Below are positions 26,343-35,241 of a stretch of DNA of 64,000 bases, piece after piece; position 1 is the stretch's first letter, and the number at the start of each line of letters is the position of its first letter. The notes beneath the pieces were generated by a model. It ran no database searches, had not been told where the DNA came from, and saw only the letters and a program-made list of their open reading frames with translations. Location: positions 2,914,001 to 2,978,000 of the forward strand of contig NZ_CP150235.1 in the NCBI RefSeq assembly GCF_037974355.1. Direction: 5' to 3'. Position numbers and translations under genes: made by a program. The DNA is from Paenibacillus sp. FSL R5-0517 (GTDB lineage: Bacteria; Bacillota; Bacilli; Paenibacillales; Paenibacillaceae).

Positions 26343-28178
26343 GTGGAACTTCAAGTGACAAATAGCCCTTTTAATCAAGAACAAGTTGAACTGCTTAATC
26401 GTCTTATTCCTACATTGACCGATGGACAACGGACTTGGTTGAGCGGATATATTGCAGCAATTCAGGCAAGCGCAACAATAGCGGTTCCAGCGAACCTGGT
26501 ACAGGCTGCACCAACTACAGGTGTCGCACCTGAAAGTGCTACGCCAGTATCCCGCGAAGTTACCGTGCTCTTCGGTTCACAAACCGGGAATTCCAGCGGC
26601 CTATCGAAGAAGCTGGCCAAGAAACTTGAAGAGCAAGGTCTTCAGGTAACGTTGTCATCGATGGGAGATTTCAAACCGAACGGACTCAAGAAAATTGAAA
26701 ATCTCCTCATCATCGTCAGTACGCATGGCGAGGGAGAACCGCCGGATAATGCGATTCCCCTGCATGAATTCCTGAACAGCAAACGGGCTCCGAAGCTCAA
26801 AGGGCTTCGCTACTCGGTGTTGGCTCTTGGAGATACCTCTTATGAGTTCTTTTGTCAGACAGGTAAGGACTTCGATACACGATTGCAGGAGTTGGGTGGT
26901 ACAGCACTTGTACCGCGTGTAGACTGTGATGTTGATTTTGATGAACCGGCTGCGGAGTGGATGAATGAAGTGCTGGCTTCCTTAAGTAGCACATCTGCTG
27001 CTGCGAGCACGGTAACTACTGAGGCTGTTACAGCTGCATTGAGCGGCGGGCAATCCGAATATGATCGCACGAATCCGTTCAAGGCTGAAGTATTGGAGAA
27101 TCTCAATCTGAATGGCAGAGGATCAGACCGTGAAACACGCCATATTGAATTGTCCTTGGAAGGCTCCAGCCTAGATTACGAGCCTGGTGACAGCCTTGGG
27201 GTATTCCCTGAGAATCACCCGCGCCTTGTCGATGAATTAATTGCAGCTATGGGATGGAATGCCGATGAGCGCGTGACCGTGAATAAAAACGGGGATCAGG
27301 CATCTGTGTACGAAGCGTTGCTGCGTTATTTTGAGATTACAGCGGTAACGAAACCGGTCGTGGAACAACTTGCGAAACTGAATCCGGGGAGTGGCTTGAC
27401 TGCGTTACTCGCAGATGATTCCGAATTCCGTACAGTCATGAATAGCTGTGATCTGTTGGATCTGGTTCATGATTATGATCTGAAAGGTATTCCTGCTGCA
27501 GAATTTGTAGCTGTACTTCGCAAAATTCCGGCACGTCTGTATTCGATAGCGAGTAGTTCGAAATCTTTCCCGGATGAAGTTCATCTTACTGTTCGTACGG
27601 TTCGTTATGAAGCGCGTGGCAGAGAACGTTACGGTGTATGCTCGGTACATCTGGCTGAACGAATCGAAGCTGGCGACACCCTGCCTGTATATATACAGCA
27701 TAACCCGAATTTCAAGCTTCCTGAGAACCCGGATACGCCGATCATTATGGTTGGCCCAGGTACAGGCGTAGCACCGTTCAGATCCTTCCTTGGTGAGCGT
27801 GAAGAAACAGGCGCAGAAGGCAAGACATGGCTGTTCTACGGAGATCAACATTTCTCCACCGACTTCTTGTACCAGACGGAATGGCAGCGTTGGCTCAAAG
27901 ATGGTGTGCTCACGAAGATGGATGTAGCCTTCTCACGTGATACGGAACAGAAGGTGTATGTACAACATCGTATGTTGGAACACAGCAAAGAATTGTACCA
28001 GTGGCTTCAGGAAGGTGCGAGCGTATATATCTGTGGTGATGAGAAAAAAATGGCACATGATGTGCATGCTGCGCTCACCACGATTCTTGAACAAGAAGGT
28101 GGATTATCACCTGAGCAGGCATCGGAATATCTGACACGGTTGCAGCAGGAGAAACGTTATCAGCGGGACGTCTATTAA
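26343..28178 (+). CDS. cysJ: Assimilatory sulfite reductase (NADPH) flavoprotein alpha subunit
   Basis: A 611-residue diflavin reductase that passes electrons from NADPH through FAD and FMN to the hemoprotein CysI for the six-electron reduction of sulfite to sulfide in cysteine synthesis. The flavodoxin domain opens with [19 protein letters not shown] (about 75-95). The FAD-binding RLYSIASSS and the NADPH-binding [16 protein letters not shown] follow, ending with the usual aromatic C-terminus (RDVY). Start is GTG 26343, with GAGGTGG eight bases upstream. It is first in an operon with cysI 56 bases downstream. Confidence 0.95.
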   Translation: MELQVTNSPFNQEQVELLNRLIPTLTDGQRTWLSGYIAAIQASATIAVPANLVQAAPTTGVAPESATPVSREVTVLFGSQTGNSSGLSKKLAKKLEEQGLQVTLSSMGDFKPNGLKKIENLLIIVSTHGEGEPPDNAIPLHEFLNSKRAPKLKGLRYSVLALGDTSYEFFCQTGKDFDTRLQELGGTALVPRVDCDVDFDEPAAEWMNEVLASLSSTSAAASTVTTEAVTAALSGGQSEYDRTNPFKAEVLENLNLNGRGSDRETRHIELSLEGSSLDYEPGDSLGVFPENHPRLVDELIAAMGWNADERVTVNKNGDQASVYEALLRYFEITAVTKPVVEQLAKLNPGSGLTALLADDSEFRTVMNSCDLLDLVHDYDLKGIPAAEFVAVLRKIPARLYSIASSSKSFPDEVHLTVRTVRYEARGRERYGVCSVHLAERIEAGDTLPVYIQHNPNFKLPENPDTPIIMVGPGTGVAPFRSFLGEREETGAEGKTWLFYGDQHFSTDFLYQTEWQRWLKDGVLTKMDVAFSRDTEQKVYVQHRMLEHSKELYQWLQEGASVYICGDEKKMAHDVHAALTTILEQEGGLSPEQASEYLTRLQQEKRYQRDVY

Positions 28179-28234
28179 TTATTACCGGCTTAGCCGGATT
28201 GCACCATCCCGCAGAGACGAGAGGAGAAAGCAGC

Positions 28235-29956
28235 ATGGTTTATAATAACTTACTTAACCCACAGCGCACGAATAGCGATGTGGAAGATATAAAGATCAAA
28301 AGTGATTACTTGCGTGGAAGCCTGACCGAAACGTTGGCTGATCGCATCACGGGTGCAATTCCAGAGGACGACAATCGTCTGATGAAACACCACGGCAGTT
28401 ATATGCAGGATGATCGTGACCTGCGTAATGAGCGTCACAAATCCAAGCTGGAACCTGCATACCAATTCATGTTGCGTGTACGTGCTTCCGGTGGGATTGT
28501 AACCCCGGAGCAGTGGTTGATGATGGACAGAGTGGCACATAAATATGCGAATCAGACCATTCGTCTGACCACACGTCAGTCTTTCCAACTGCATGGTGTA
28601 CTGAAGTGGGATCTTAAGAACACCATTCGTGAAGTGAACGATTCGTTGCTAAGCACACTGGCTGCGTGCGGTGACGTAAACCGTAACGTGATGTGTAACC
28701 CGAATCCGAATCAATCCGATGTGCATGCTGAAGTGTATGAGTGGGCATGTCAAGTAAGTAATCATTTGGACCCTCGCACGCGGGCTTATCATGAGCTGTG
28801 GCTGGACGGCGAGAAAGTGATTGATTCGCAGGACTCTGACGAAGAAGTTGAACCAATCTATGGCAAAGTGTATTTGCCTCGTAAGTTCAAGATCGGTATT
28901 GCTGTACCACCATCCAATGATGTGGATGTTTATTCACAGGATCTTGGCTTTATTGCTATTGTGGAGAACGGGAAGCTGCAAGGATTCAACGTTTCCGTTG
29001 GCGGCGGGATGGGCATGTCTCATGGTGATGCCAAAACCTATCCTCAGGTGTCCAAAGTCATTGGTTTCTGTACTCCAGAGCAAATGATTGATGTTGCAGA
29101 GAAAACAGTTATGATTCAGCGTGATTATGGAGATCGTGCAGTTCGTAAACATGCTCGTTTCAAATATACGCTGGATGATCGCGGTGTGGAATGGTTTGTC
29201 GAAGAGCTGACCAGCCGTCTGGGATGGAAACTGGATGCGGCACGTCCATATCATTTTGAGTCAAACGGAGATCGATATGGTTGGGTAAAAGGCAATAATG
29301 GTAGATGGCACTACACGCTGTTCATTCAGAATGGTCGTGTCAAGGATGTGGATGGATATCCTCTCATGACGGGTTTACGTGAGATTGCCAAAGTGCATAC
29401 GGGTGATTTCCGTCTGACTGCCAATCAAAATCTGATCATCGGTAACATTAGCAGCCAGAAGAAGAAAAAGATTGAAGCGCTGATTCAGCAATACAATCTG
29501 ACGGATGGAGCACATTACTCTGCGCTGCGCAGAAGTTCGATGGCTTGTGTTGCGCTTCCAACCTGCGGCCTTGCGATGGCTGAGTCCGAACGTTACCTGC
29601 CGTCTCTGATCGACAAACTGGAGCCAGTACTGGACGAAGCCGGGCTGAGAGACGAAGAGATTGTCATTCGCATGACGGGCTGCCCGAACGGATGTGCAAG
29701 ACCGATGCTGGCGGAGATTTCATTTATCGGTAAAGCACCTGGGAAATACAACATGTATCTCGGTGGCAGCTTCACTGGACATCGCCTGAATAAACTTTAC
29801 AAAGAAAACATTGGCGAAACCGAGATTCTGGACACGTTGACACCAATGGTGAACCAATATGCCAGAGAGCGCAATGAAGGTGAACATTTCGGTGACTTTG
29901 TCATTCGTGCAGGCTATGTTCCTGAAGTCTTGGATGGTCGACAATTTCACGCTTAA
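28235..29956 (+). CDS. cysI: Assimilatory sulfite reductase hemoprotein beta subunit
   Basis: A 573-residue siroheme/4Fe-4S enzyme that reduces sulfite to sulfide as partner of CysJ. The four cluster cysteines are present: Cys438 and Cys444 in CVALPTC, Cys483 and Cys487 in [10 protein letters not shown]. The last of these also bridges to siroheme. Substrate-binding arginine/lysine blocks ([22 protein letters not shown]) are intact. ATG 28235 is chosen because GAGGAG precedes it at the right distance. The frame extends 12 codons upstream without similarity. Confidence 0.96.
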   Translation: MVYNNLLNPQRTNSDVEDIKIKSDYLRGSLTETLADRITGAIPEDDNRLMKHHGSYMQDDRDLRNERHKSKLEPAYQFMLRVRASGGIVTPEQWLMMDRVAHKYANQTIRLTTRQSFQLHGVLKWDLKNTIREVNDSLLSTLAACGDVNRNVMCNPNPNQSDVHAEVYEWACQVSNHLDPRTRAYHELWLDGEKVIDSQDSDEEVEPIYGKVYLPRKFKIGIAVPPSNDVDVYSQDLGFIAIVENGKLQGFNVSVGGGMGMSHGDAKTYPQVSKVIGFCTPEQMIDVAEKTVMIQRDYGDRAVRKHARFKYTLDDRGVEWFVEELTSRLGWKLDAARPYHFESNGDRYGWVKGNNGRWHYTLFIQNGRVKDVDGYPLMTGLREIAKVHTGDFRLTANQNLIIGNISSQKKKKIEALIQQYNLTDGAHYSALRRSSMACVALPTCGLAMAESERYLPSLIDKLEPVLDEAGLRDEEIVIRMTGCPNGCARPMLAEISFIGKAPGKYNMYLGGSFTGHRLNKLYKENIGETEILDTLTPMVNQYARERNEGEHFGDFVIRAGYVPEVLDGRQFHA

Positions 29957-30159
29957 TGGACCGGGTAAGATGAACTGAAATTAGGACTGACTAGGGCGGA
30001 AGCATTCCTTTATGGGGTGCTTCTTGTCTGTTATATATGGAGATAATAGAGGTAACGTTAGTTACTGCTGAGAGATTTATGAGAGAAAAAACTGTGGCCA
30101 AACTTCAAGTGGAGATGGATAATCACCGCAGTTATTCCCATTATTTCGTGTGTATTAAC

Positions 30160-30188
30160 TTGTTGAAGTACGCTCAACAAGATATAAT
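30160..30188 (+). promoter_or_regulatory. SigA promoter of yeeN
   Basis: TTGTTG, a 17-base spacer and TATAAT. TTGTTGA and TCAACAA form a 7-7-7 inverted repeat inside the promoter (30160-30180). Confidence 0.65.
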
Positions 30189-30234
30189 GGCATAGTAGAA
30201 AGCAGATTACATGTTGAAAGTGAGCGGAAACGAT

Positions 30235-30954
30235 ATGGGTCGTAAGTGGAATAATATCAAGGAAAAAAAAGCTTCAAAAGATGCAAATACGAGCCGGGTC
30301 TACGCTAAATTCGGCGTTGAGATCTATGTAGCTGCTAAGAAGGGCGAACCGGACCCGGAAGCGAACCGTGCACTGAAAGTCGTGCTGGAACGTGCCAAAA
30401 CGTATAATGTACCCAAAGCCATTATTGATCGTGCGATGGAAAAAGCAAAAGGCAGCGGGGATGAGAACTATGAAGAGTTGCGTTATGAAGGCTTCGGACC
30501 GAATGGTGCGATGGTCATCGTGGATGCACTTACCAACAACGTAAATCGTACAGCGCCGGAAGTACGCTCTGCGTTTAACAAAAACGCCGGAAACATGGGT
30601 GTCAGCGGTTCTGTTGCTTACATGTTTGATCCTACAGCGGTTATCGGTATAGAAGGCAAAAACTCCGAGGAAGTACTTGAACTTCTGCTTGAAGCAGACG
30701 TAGATGTACGTGATATCGTGGACGAGGATGATGCTGTCATCGTATATGCAGAACCGGATCAATTCCATGCTGTACAAGAAGCATTCAAAGCAGCCGGTAT
30801 TACGGAGTTCACCGTAGCCGAGCTGACGATGCTTGCACAGAACCATATTGAACTTCCAGAGGATGCACAAGCTCAGTTCGAGAAACTGATCGATGCGCTC
30901 GAAGACCTTGAAGATGTTCAACAGGTGTACCACAACGTAGAGTTCGCAGAGTAA
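30235..30954 (+). CDS. yeeN: YebC/PmpR-family protein, YeeN type
   Basis: A 239-residue member of the YebC family, proteins now linked to relief of ribosome stalling at proline-rich stretches and earlier described as transcription regulators. [20 protein letters not shown] at the start, [24 protein letters not shown] and [12 protein letters not shown] are the conserved blocks, and the N-terminus matches Bacillus YeeN rather than YrbC. ATG 30235 fits family starts. The longer frame from 30211 adds eight unrelated residues. It has its own promoter and terminator. Confidence 0.93.
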   Translation: MGRKWNNIKEKKASKDANTSRVYAKFGVEIYVAAKKGEPDPEANRALKVVLERAKTYNVPKAIIDRAMEKAKGSGDENYEELRYEGFGPNGAMVIVDALTNNVNRTAPEVRSAFNKNAGNMGVSGSVAYMFDPTAVIGIEGKNSEEVLELLLEADVDVRDIVDEDDAVIVYAEPDQFHAVQEAFKAAGITEFTVAELTMLAQNHIELPEDAQAQFEKLIDALEDLEDVQQVYHNVEFAE

Positions 30955-30985
30955 GCAAGCTGCACGATACGTGGTTTGATTGCAT

Positions 30986-31033
30986 AAAAAGAGTGTCTGA
31001 CCAATCTCCGGGATTGGACGGACACTCTTTTTA
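30986..31033. terminator. Bidirectional terminator
   Basis: AAAAAGAGTGTC and GACACTCTTTTT form a 12 bp outer stem, with CCAATC/GATTGG inside. A and T tracts flank it, so it can serve both convergent genes. Confidence 0.85.
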
Positions 31034-31039
31034 GTTATT

Positions 31040-31546
31040 TTAAGAGTTGGATTGCAGGGAGCCGGGCGACTTGTCAGATGTATCTGACGGATCTGATTTT
31101 TCCGAGTTCCGCCCACCGAATTTAAACAACACAATTCCGCCGACAATGACAAGCACACCGAGCAGTTGATTCCACGAGAAAGGAATTTGCTCCAGACCGA
31201 GCCACCCCATGGAGTCAAACAAAAGGGCGAAGCTAAGTTGGGACGTCAGCACGATCGAGATGGCATACGTGGGGCCAAGCAGCTTCATACCTTGTACGAG
31301 ACAGAAGACGACACCAACGCCGATGGCTCCACTGAGCCAATACCACGGTTGCATATGCTGAAAGCTGAATGTATTCTTGCCCTCCACGAGCAGAGAGATG
31401 AGGAACGAGGCAATGAATCCGGTGAAAAGCACCAACGTTGTTGTGGACCATGAACCGGTGCGTTCATTGACTTTGCTATTAAATATGGTTTGCAGACTGA
31501 CAAGCGCTCCTGCCAAGAGCGCAAGCGAAATCCCTGTAATTAACAT
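31040..31546 (-). CDS. DMT-superfamily YdcZ-type membrane protein (second of pair)
   Basis: A 168-residue integral membrane protein with five predicted helices, DUF606/YdcZ family. The opening MLITGISLALLAGALVSLQTIFNSKVNERTG and GVVFCLVQGMKLLGPTYAISIVLTSQL are characteristic. YdcZ proteins are half-size relatives of drug/metabolite transporters and often occur as two genes that together make one transporter. Its partner is the paralogue at 32294, on the far side of the Crp-type regulator. AAGGAG precedes the ATG. The C-terminal 30 residues are polar and serine-rich. The substrate is unknown. Confidence 0.85.
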   Translation of the reverse strand: MLITGISLALLAGALVSLQTIFNSKVNERTGSWSTTTLVLFTGFIASFLISLLVEGKNTFSFQHMQPWYWLSGAIGVGVVFCLVQGMKLLGPTYAISIVLTSQLSFALLFDSMGWLGLEQIPFSWNQLLGVLVIVGGIVLFKFGGRNSEKSDPSDTSDKSPGSLQSNS

Positions 31547-31560
31547 GGTTGTCGAACTCC

Positions 31561-32259
31561 TTACTCATAAATATTGTGACCTGCTATTTCGCGCAGACCC
31601 GCACGGTTTTTAATCATAATCAATCCCTGATGTCGTTCAATCAATCCGTCTGCACAGAGCTTTTGGATGACCCTGTTCAGGTGTCGGTAACTGGTGCCGA
31701 TCAGATTCGCAATGTCGGTCAGATTGAACGCGTCCAGATCTTCATGAACGACGCTACCAGCTTCTTCCGTCGAGATGGAGAGCAGGTAGCTGGCTAGCCG
31801 AACCTCAACGGGATACATCAGGTTGAAGTTGGAGAAGTTCGAATCAATATAGAACTTGTGTGAGATGATTTTGAGCAAAAATTTAAGTAAAGGTGCATAA
31901 TCGCCGGCAAGCTCAGCGAGCCATTGATAATGAATCCGAAGCATCACCACAGGTGACACGGCCTGAACTGTGTTGACAATATCACTTTCACGGACATATT
32001 CAATGTCACCGACGACTTCAAGCGGTGTCTTGAAGCAAAGCACGAGTGTTTTGTCCTGAGCGGAGGTGGTGAAGATCTTGATTTTACCCTCGACCAACAC
32101 GTATAAATATTCGGAGGCTTCCCCTTCACGACAGATCAATTCACACTTCTCGAAGTGACATAATGTCATATGGGGACGCAGGGGCTCGTGAAATACCTTT
32201 TCGAGTTGATATTGCTTCAGATAATGTATTAATTGTTGCTCATCATGAATCTCTTCCAC
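31561..32259 (-). CDS. Crp/Fnr-family transcriptional regulator (YeiL-like)
   Basis: About 232 residues: a cyclic-nucleotide-binding-type beta-barrel sensor (about 30-140, with EASEYLYVLVEGKIKIF) and a C-terminal winged helix (LTDIANLIGTSYRHLNRVIQKLCADGLIER). Residues that grip cAMP in Crp are not evident, so the signal is unknown. Start GTG 32259 is preferred, since AGGGGTG lies nine bases upstream. The alternative GTG 32271 directly abuts that site. It lies between two YdcZ-family transporter genes on the same strand and probably regulates them. Confidence 0.87.
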   Translation of the reverse strand: MEEIHDEQQLIHYLKQYQLEKVFHEPLRPHMTLCHFEKCELICREGEASEYLYVLVEGKIKIFTTSAQDKTLVLCFKTPLEVVGDIEYVRESDIVNTVQAVSPVVMLRIHYQWLAELAGDYAPLLKFLLKIISHKFYIDSNFSNFNLMYPVEVRLASYLLSISTEEAGSVVHEDLDAFNLTDIANLIGTSYRHLNRVIQKLCADGLIERHQGLIMIKNRAGLREIAGHNIYE

Positions 32260-32293
32260 GCTCTTGTTCACCCCTGACTATATTCTAGAAAAA

Positions 32294-32719
32294 CTACAGT
32301 TTCATAATGATGACACCTGTGATCATCAAGGCAATGCCCAGAAATTGCGGCAGTTTCATCTTTTGTTTCACTACACCAAACCATCCGTTACTATCCACGA
32401 GAAAAGTCAGGAACAGCTGAGCAATGAGCAGGGCCGAGATCGTGAATGTCACCCCAATTTGCTGAATGGCCGTTACTTCGCTGAAAATAATGACAGCACC
32501 AAACGCTCCCCCCGCCAGGTACATGGGTTTAACTTGTTTGAGTCCTTGAAGGTTAATGTCTCTAACGAACATTAGGATCAGCGCCGCTAAGATGAATCCT
32601 GTCAGTTGTGTAATCGTAGCGGCCTGCCATGTGCCCATGTCGATACTAATCCGAGCATTGGCAACACCTTGGAGCGTGATACACGCGCCACCCAGTAATG
32701 CAAAAATAATTCCTTTCAT
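32294..32719 (-). CDS. DMT-superfamily YdcZ-type membrane protein (first of pair)
   Basis: A 141-residue, five-helix protein, nearly all hydrophobic, of the same DUF606/YdcZ family as the gene at 31040 but clearly a divergent paralogue: MKGIIFALLGGACITLQGVANARIS and FTISALLIAQLFLTFLVDSNGW. It is first in the minus-strand operon ydcZ-crp-ydcZ. AAGGAG precedes the ATG. The two halves probably form a heteromeric exporter. The substrate is unknown. Confidence 0.85.
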   Translation of the reverse strand: MKGIIFALLGGACITLQGVANARISIDMGTWQAATITQLTGFILAALILMFVRDINLQGLKQVKPMYLAGGAFGAVIIFSEVTAIQQIGVTFTISALLIAQLFLTFLVDSNGWFGVVKQKMKLPQFLGIALMITGVIIMKL

Positions 32720-32781
32720 ATGTACGCTCCTTATTCAATTACTTCGACTTCTATTTAATGACAAACTCACCCCAAACGCCA

Positions 32782-32795
32782 AGGACAAATGTCCT
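32782..32795 (-). promoter_or_regulatory. Candidate operator upstream of the YdcZ/Crp operon
   Basis: AGGACA-AA-TGTCCT is a 6-2-6 palindrome about 63-76 bases upstream of the first gene's start. Its place suits the Crp/Fnr-type regulator encoded in the operon, but the spacing is shorter than classical Crp boxes. Confidence 0.35.
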
Positions 32796-33280
32796 GAGCT
32801 TTGAAGTCACAGCATCTAGAGTACAATAAAGAACCAGGGAAATCCAGTTGGAGCATGAAGAGATGCGCGGTATATGTGCGGGAGTACTCATTTTTAATGA
32901 GCATGATCTCTAACGAACCAGTGACACCTTATTGTATTGATTCGATTGAATTGAGAAATCTAAGGAACCTCAGCCATCTTAATCGGGCTAAGGCAGGTAG
33001 GAAAGTATGGATAATGAGTCGAAACGGAGGAATAACGTGTCTACAATTCGTTAGTTTTGAAAATCGGCAAATATCCACTAAATAGAGTGTGTCAGGTTCG
33101 TTAATAACTATCTAAGAATTTGTCATAAGAGCTAGCCAAGATGAAAGAGAGTTTGCCGACTCAACCCCGGAGCGCAGAACAGACGTACAGCTCCAGGGTA
33201 GCGGGCAATGAGATTTGAACAATTCAGCTAAACACCTCTCCAAAACAATCCATACCAAACTAATCCAATCAATCGCATGA
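32796..33280. other. Intergenic stretch without recognisable gene
   Basis: No reading frame here has a ribosome binding site and family similarity. A GGAGGAATAAC sequence at about 33025 precedes only a five-codon frame. ACCCCGGAG and CTCCAGGGT (about 33162-33201) form an imperfect hairpin that may end the minus-strand Nif3-like transcript. I see nothing else. Confidence 0.5.
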
Positions 33281-34078
33281 TCAGATCACAGTGTACACAG
33301 GTCGTTCACCTACATAATGAACGGACAGTTCTGTGAATTGTTCTGCCAACCTGTCTGCCAATAGATTCATTCCCGGAGCCTCGCTCTCGGCATGCCCCAA
33401 CATGATGAGTGCTTTGGACTTGCCTTGTTGCACAGCATCACGGATATATTCCGGTGTCTCCCATTCGAATCCTTCTCCAGCGATGATCAGATCCAATTGT
33501 TTGTTCTGAATCAAGGGAATCGTCACAGGGCCGTTGCCACGAAAACCAACCAATACCGCTGCGTGTCTACAGACTATGTCGGGATTGCCTGCAACGCGGA
33601 CATAATCGATCCCAAGGCAACGTTTCACATGGTGAGCAATAGCTTGGGCAGTGCTTGCTTCCGGAAAAGAAAGGATGTCTGCTTCCGGTACTCGTTGCTC
33701 CACATAAGAGGACCATCCCAAGGCCTGAATCAGTCCTTCGGTAATGCCATCCGGTTGGAAGCGGTGGATGATATCATGACATCGATAGATGGAGATGCCT
33801 GCTTCGTCAATTAACTTTCTTTTGTCCGTATACACCGAATCAGTTGCAAGCCAATCCGTCTGACTGTGATGGTTATAGAACGGAGATTCATGCGCAATGA
33901 TTAAGTTAGCGCCTTGCTGTATGGCTTGTTCAATCACATATTGTGTAGGCATAAAAGCGATGACAATACCTGTGACCTTACAGTCAAGTGAACCGGTAAT
34001 AAGCTGATCCACCGTGTTTTCCGGCAGTTCAATGTTATCTAAAAGATGAAGTACAACGTCTTGAACAGTGAGATCCAT
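33281..34078 (-). CDS. Nif3-like dinuclear metal-centre protein
   Basis: A 265-residue member of the NIF3/DUF34 family, ring-shaped hexamers with two metal ions per subunit and uncertain function. Metal-site motifs are present: IIAHESPFYNH near residue 60, the central RCHDIIHR, and near the C-terminus LGHAESEAPGM, which supplies the His and Glu ligands. It lacks the inserted PII-like domain of the longer Bacillus YqfO form. ATG 34078 follows GGAGG at ten bases. The frame runs 29 codons further upstream without support. Confidence 0.87.
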   Translation of the reverse strand: MDLTVQDVVLHLLDNIELPENTVDQLITGSLDCKVTGIVIAFMPTQYVIEQAIQQGANLIIAHESPFYNHHSQTDWLATDSVYTDKRKLIDEAGISIYRCHDIIHRFQPDGITEGLIQALGWSSYVEQRVPEADILSFPEASTAQAIAHHVKRCLGIDYVRVAGNPDIVCRHAAVLVGFRGNGPVTIPLIQNKQLDLIIAGEGFEWETPEYIRDAVQQGKSKALIMLGHAESEAPGMNLLADRLAEQFTELSVHYVGERPVYTVI

Positions 34079-34363
34079 AGATTGCATTCCTCCAATGACA
34101 GGATATAAAAATAGTGTAACATGTTTACATTTGAAATCTACTGCCTTCCAGATTGTGGGGGTCAATTTTATTATTTTCGGTTAATACTAAAACATGCAGA
34201 TTACAGTGGGTTAAGATAACAACGAAGAAAAGTGTTCACTGTGTACGGATGTTGGATTCGTGTAGTTTTCTCAAACAAGAATAAGTATACTTACATAGAG
34301 TCTTTATTGCATTAAATGAGCTGTTTGCAACAGCAGAGCAGATTGTGAAAGGGGATAACTACG

Positions 34364-34954
34364 ATGACAGCAACAACTATTATGGAACGTCTGAAGAGCG
34401 AGACAGCTCATTACCACAGACAAGTAGAACAGAACCCTTATGCAAAAGCCATTATGAATCAAACTGTGACTATAGAAGAATATAGAACATATCTAGAAAA
34501 GTTTTATGGATTCCTCAAACCGCTGGAAGATCAAGCTGTACAGCAGCCTTTCTGGGGAAGTACGGGATTGGATATCGAGATTAGAGGCAAGGCTGGACTA
34601 CTGGAGAAAGATCTGCACAATCTTGGTGCAAGTGAAGAGGAAATTAGCCAACTTCCGCTCTGCAAAGAACTTCCGGATATTTCGACACCAGCCCGTTTGT
34701 TTGGATACATGTATGTCATTGAGGGGTCCACGAACGGTGGACAGATCATGACCAAACGTTTGTCGCAGTTCCTGCCCATTGAAGCTGATCGTGGATTAGA
34801 ATATTTTAACGCCTATGGCTCAGAGACAAGAACAAGATGGAGCGAGTTTATGATTTTGCTGCAGCAGTCCGTCAGCAGTCCAGAAGATCATGACATCATG
34901 GTGCACAGTGCATCAGAGACATTTCGACTGCTGGATCAGTGGATTAATACGTAG
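34364..34954 (+). CDS. Biliverdin-producing heme oxygenase
   Basis: A 196-residue all-helical heme oxygenase that opens heme to biliverdin, CO and iron. LKSETAHYHRQVE places the proximal histidine at residue 18, and GYMYVIEGSTNGGQIMTKRL is the distal-helix block with the flexible glycines. The next gene encodes a bacteriophytochrome, which needs biliverdin as chromophore, so this is the BphO partner rather than an iron-scavenging enzyme. AAGGGG stands before the ATG. A repeat element (copy C) sits between the two genes. Confidence 0.93.
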   Translation: MTATTIMERLKSETAHYHRQVEQNPYAKAIMNQTVTIEEYRTYLEKFYGFLKPLEDQAVQQPFWGSTGLDIEIRGKAGLLEKDLHNLGASEEEISQLPLCKELPDISTPARLFGYMYVIEGSTNGGQIMTKRLSQFLPIEADRGLEYFNAYGSETRTRWSEFMILLQQSVSSPEDHDIMVHSASETFRLLDQWINT

Positions 34955-34986
34955 GGCGGACTTTTTTTCATATTTTAAAAGAAATC

Positions 34987-35214
34987 TATATAAGTTGAAT
35001 TAATCATTTACACCTAACGAAGAGGACAGAAAAAACCTGGAAAAGCGAAGCATTCGCTAAAAGCTTTCTGAAAGAAAGCTACATCGTAAGCATACGCTTA
35101 TAACCGGATTTTTCCCTTAGAAAAGGGAATCGATAAAATCTGGGGATAACAGCGATTGGAAGGTTATTCTGTCATCGTAGTGCAATGTAAATAATCATTA
35201 TTTCAACTTATATA
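34987..35214 (-). repeat. Dispersed TIR element, copy C (inverse orientation)
   Basis: About 228 bp, inverted relative to copy A. It shares the TATATAAGTTGAA/TTCAACTTATATA termini, AGAGGACAGAAAAAACCTG, AAGCTTTCTGAAAGAAAGCT and GGGGATAACAGCGATTGGA. It lies between the heme oxygenase and the phytochrome and ends 28 bases before the phytochrome start codon. Confidence 0.8.
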
Positions 35215-35241
35215 ACATCATGAGAGGGGATTTTCCTGGCC

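Noticed and set aside
32801..33085. 94-codon plus-strand frame in the gap before the Nif3-like gene
   Set aside because: No ribosome binding site, low-complexity unconvincing translation and no recognisable domain.
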